A stretch of 7,728 nucleotides of DNA from JAHJSA01 sp038204345. GTDB lineage: Bacteria > Actinomycetota > Thermoleophilia > RBG-16-64-13. The stretch spans positions 1-7,728 of the forward strand of contig JBBRDB010000124.1 in NCBI GenBank assembly GCA_038204345.1, read 5' to 3'. Below, piece after piece: positions 6,778 through 7,728 of this stretch. Below the pieces are notes generated by a model. It searched no databases, was not told the DNA's origin, and worked only from the letters and a program-made list of their open reading frames with translations. How positions within the stretch are numbered: position 1 is the stretch's first letter; each line of letters opens with the position of its first letter. Position numbers and translations under genes: made by a program.

Positions 6778-7056
6778 CTATTCCAGCCCCATCGCTGAAA
6801 GCACGGCGCGATCAGTAGGATTTACCACCCAGGTCTCCAACGTGCTCCACGCCTCCGGATCTTGTGGGTCCGCGTCGTTCATGTGCTCCAGGTATCCCTG
6901 ACGCTGCAACTCCGCGATGTCCTTGGCAAGATCGTCGACATCGGCCGACAGTTCGGAGGCCAGGCGGGCGGGATCGAGTGTGGTCGTCTGGCTCTCACGG
7001 TCGAAATGCTGCACCATGATGTGTACGAGCGCTCTTTGGCGCAAGGTCAGAGCCAT
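6778..7056 (-). CDS. Small winged-helix DNA-binding protein, probable regulator
   Basis: I cannot assign this 92-residue protein to a named family. Its layout suggests a winged helix-turn-helix. There is an N-terminal helix (TLRQRALVHIMVQHF), then a short helix and recognition-type helix (DPARLASELSADVDDLAKDIAELQRQGYLEHM, at about 28-59), the LQRQGYLEH end resembling the turn into a wing. An acidic stretch (NDADPQDPEAW), a strand (ETWVVNP) and a short C-terminal helix follow. ATG 7056 is chosen because GAGGAG stands seven bases before it. The upstream in-frame ATG at 7098 lacks such a site and adds a Pro/Arg-rich tail. The gene is divergent from the ferredoxin gene across a region with an operator-like palindrome, so it may regulate that gene and itself. 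No cysteine pair is present, so it is unlikely to hold its own Fe-S cluster. Confidence 0.75.
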   Translation of the reverse strand: MALTLRQRALVHIMVQHFDRESQTTTLDPARLASELSADVDDLAKDIAELQRQGYLEHMNDADPQDPEAWSTLETWVVNPTDRAVLSAMGLE

Positions 7057-7089
7057 GCTCCGTCTCCTCGCTGTGGGGGTTGGAACGGG

Positions 7090-7118
7090 AGGATACACCT
7101 CTTCATCACTTGACGGTC
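7090..7118 (-). promoter_or_regulatory. Possible promoter of the winged-helix gene
   Basis: On the minus strand TATCCT (7090-7095) resembles a -10 element and lies about 34 bases before the start codon. The -35 position at 17-base spacing (7113-7118) falls inside the first copy of the tandem repeat but is a poor match (GACCGT). If real, the repeat would be shared by both divergent promoters. Confidence 0.25.
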
Positions 7119-7135
7119 CTTCACTTGACGGTCCT
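7106..7135 (+). repeat. Perfect 15-base tandem direct repeat
   Basis: TCACTTGACGGTCCT occurs twice with no gap, at 7106-7120 and 7121-7135. A degenerate third copy (ACTTAACA) follows at 7139-7146. Each full copy carries a TTGACG hexamer. Only the second is correctly spaced from the -10 of the ferredoxin gene. Confidence 0.9.
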
Positions 7136-7153
7136 TCGACTTAACACTACAAT
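7125..7153 (+). promoter_or_regulatory. Strong vegetative-type promoter of the ferredoxin gene
   Basis: TTGACG (7125-7130) and TACAAT (7148-7153), 17 bases apart, each match the sigma-70/sigma-A consensus at five of six positions. Transcription would start near 7160, giving a leader of about 32 bases that contains the GGGAGG ribosome-binding site (7181-7186). Confidence 0.75.
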
Positions 7154-7154
7154 G

Positions 7155-7168
7155 ACAGTGTTTACTGT
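7155..7168. promoter_or_regulatory. ACAGT-N4-ACTGT palindrome, probable operator
   Basis: The perfect inverted repeat ACAGT-GTTT-ACTGT directly follows the -10 element and covers the predicted transcription start. A dimeric repressor bound here would block the promoter. The neighbouring winged-helix protein is the obvious candidate binder. I do not recognise the site as that of a named regulator. Confidence 0.55.
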
Positions 7169-7191
7169 AAGGATTCTCGAGGGAGGCGCGG

Positions 7192-7728
7192 TTGGCGACG
7201 AGAGAGATCATCAGGATCGACGAGTCTCTGTGCACGGGTTGCGGCGATTGTGTTCCCGCATGTGCTGAAGGCGCTTTGGAGATTGTCGACGGCAAGGCGC
7301 GGGTGGTGGCCGAGGTCCTGTGCGACGGCCTTGGTGCGTGCCTGGGCGAGTGTCCTGAGGGCGCGCTGACCGTCGAAGTGCGTGAGGCCGATGAGTTCGA
7401 CGAAGCCGTCGTCGAGGAACGGCTGCTCCAATTGGATCGTGCGCCGCTCCTCGCCGGGTACGCTCACGAAGGAACCGTGACCACCAGCGGTCATCAAGCG
7501 TCCGCGCCCGAGGTCTCGATTCCGACGTCCCCAACTCCCCGCACTGGTGGTTGCCCTGGGTCGCTGGCCCGTGACTTGAGGTCCAGCGACGCGCCGGATT
7601 CTTCGGAGCCGACGACCTCGTTCGAAGGCGGGACGGAGCGTTCGTCCGAGAGTCTGCTCCAGAACTGGCCCGTGCAACTCAGTCTCGTCAATCCCAATGC
7701 TCCCTTCCTCAGGCATTCGGATCTCTTG
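7192..7728 (+). CDS. 2[4Fe-4S] ferredoxin-type iron-sulfur protein with uncharacterised C-terminal domain, partial
   Basis: An N-terminal bacterial-type diferredoxin domain (residues 1-62) is followed by a unique region, and the gene leaves the window after 179 codons. The first cluster motif is CTGCGDCVPAC (C14, C17, C20, C24). The second is altered: C44-X5-C50-X3-C54-P in CDGLGACLGECP, so ligand C44 is spaced more widely than in CX2CX2CX3CP. Both clusters can still have four ligands. A Ser/Thr/Pro-rich linker (about 95-153) contains GGCPGS (119-124) and leads to LLQNWPVQLSLVNPNAPF (155-172), a conserved block I associate with ferredoxin-like proteins of anaerobes, whose function I do not know. 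The TTG start at 7192 rests on GGGAGG five bases upstream. No in-frame ATG fits. It probably serves in electron transfer in the cytoplasm. The partner enzyme would lie beyond the window. Confidence 0.88.
   Translation, partial: MATREIIRIDESLCTGCGDCVPACAEGALEIVDGKARVVAEVLCDGLGACLGECPEGALTVEVREADEFDEAVVEERLLQLDRAPLLAGYAHEGTVTTSGHQASAPEVSIPTSPTPRTGGCPGSLARDLRSSDAPDSSEPTTSFEGGTERSSESLLQNWPVQLSLVNPNAPFLRHSDLL

Noticed and set aside
7162..7716. A 184-codon open frame on the minus strand opposite the ferredoxin gene
   Set aside because: The plus strand has a promoter, a ribosome-binding site and two cysteine cluster motifs. The antisense frame has none of these and would run into the promoter.

Overview
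The window comes from a GC-rich bacterial chromosome. No gene in it fixes the phylum. An aerobic caa3-type oxidase, a complete preQ0/preQ1 block and a ferredoxin protein of a kind I associate with anaerobes point to a high-GC, possibly thermophilic and metabolically flexible lineage (actinobacterial, Chloroflexota-like or deep Bacillota). This placement is inference.

Left third, minus strand: a respiratory operon reads universal stress protein, then cytochrome c oxidase subunit II with a C-terminal haem c domain (1-coxB), then a subunit I-subunit III fusion that leaves the window at its left edge. The coxB and oxidase I/III genes overlap by 4 bases (ATGA). Both fusions (IIc and I/III) occur together, the arrangement known from Thermus caa3 oxidase. 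Electrons would pass from a cytochrome c donor to the fused haem c, CuA, haem a and the haem a3/CuB centre.

Centre: a 283-base divergent intergenic region separates the usp-cox operon from a cold-shock protein gene on the plus strand. It holds a plausible promoter and a long leader with two back-to-back hairpins. The csp gene ends at a strong rho-independent terminator.

Right of centre, plus strand: a tight operon queF-queC-queD-queE encodes the route from 7,8-dihydroneopterin triphosphate (made by FolE, not in the window) through CPH4 (QueD), CDG (QueE), preQ0 (QueC) and preQ1 (QueF), feeding queuosine tRNA modification. QueE has unusual spacing of its cluster cysteines (CX8CX3C).

Right end: a small winged-helix protein gene (minus) and a 2[4Fe-4S] ferredoxin-type protein gene (plus, cut by the right edge) diverge from a shared 135-base control region. 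This region has a near-consensus promoter (TTGACG-17-TACAAT), a perfect 15-base tandem repeat that duplicates the -35 hexamer, and a perfect ACAGT-N4-ACTGT palindrome over the expected start of transcription. This looks like a regulator/target pair and is the least explained part of the window. The convergent gap between queE and the winged-helix gene (6700-6777) holds no clear feature. No RNA genes, CRISPR arrays, insertion sequences or origins were seen.
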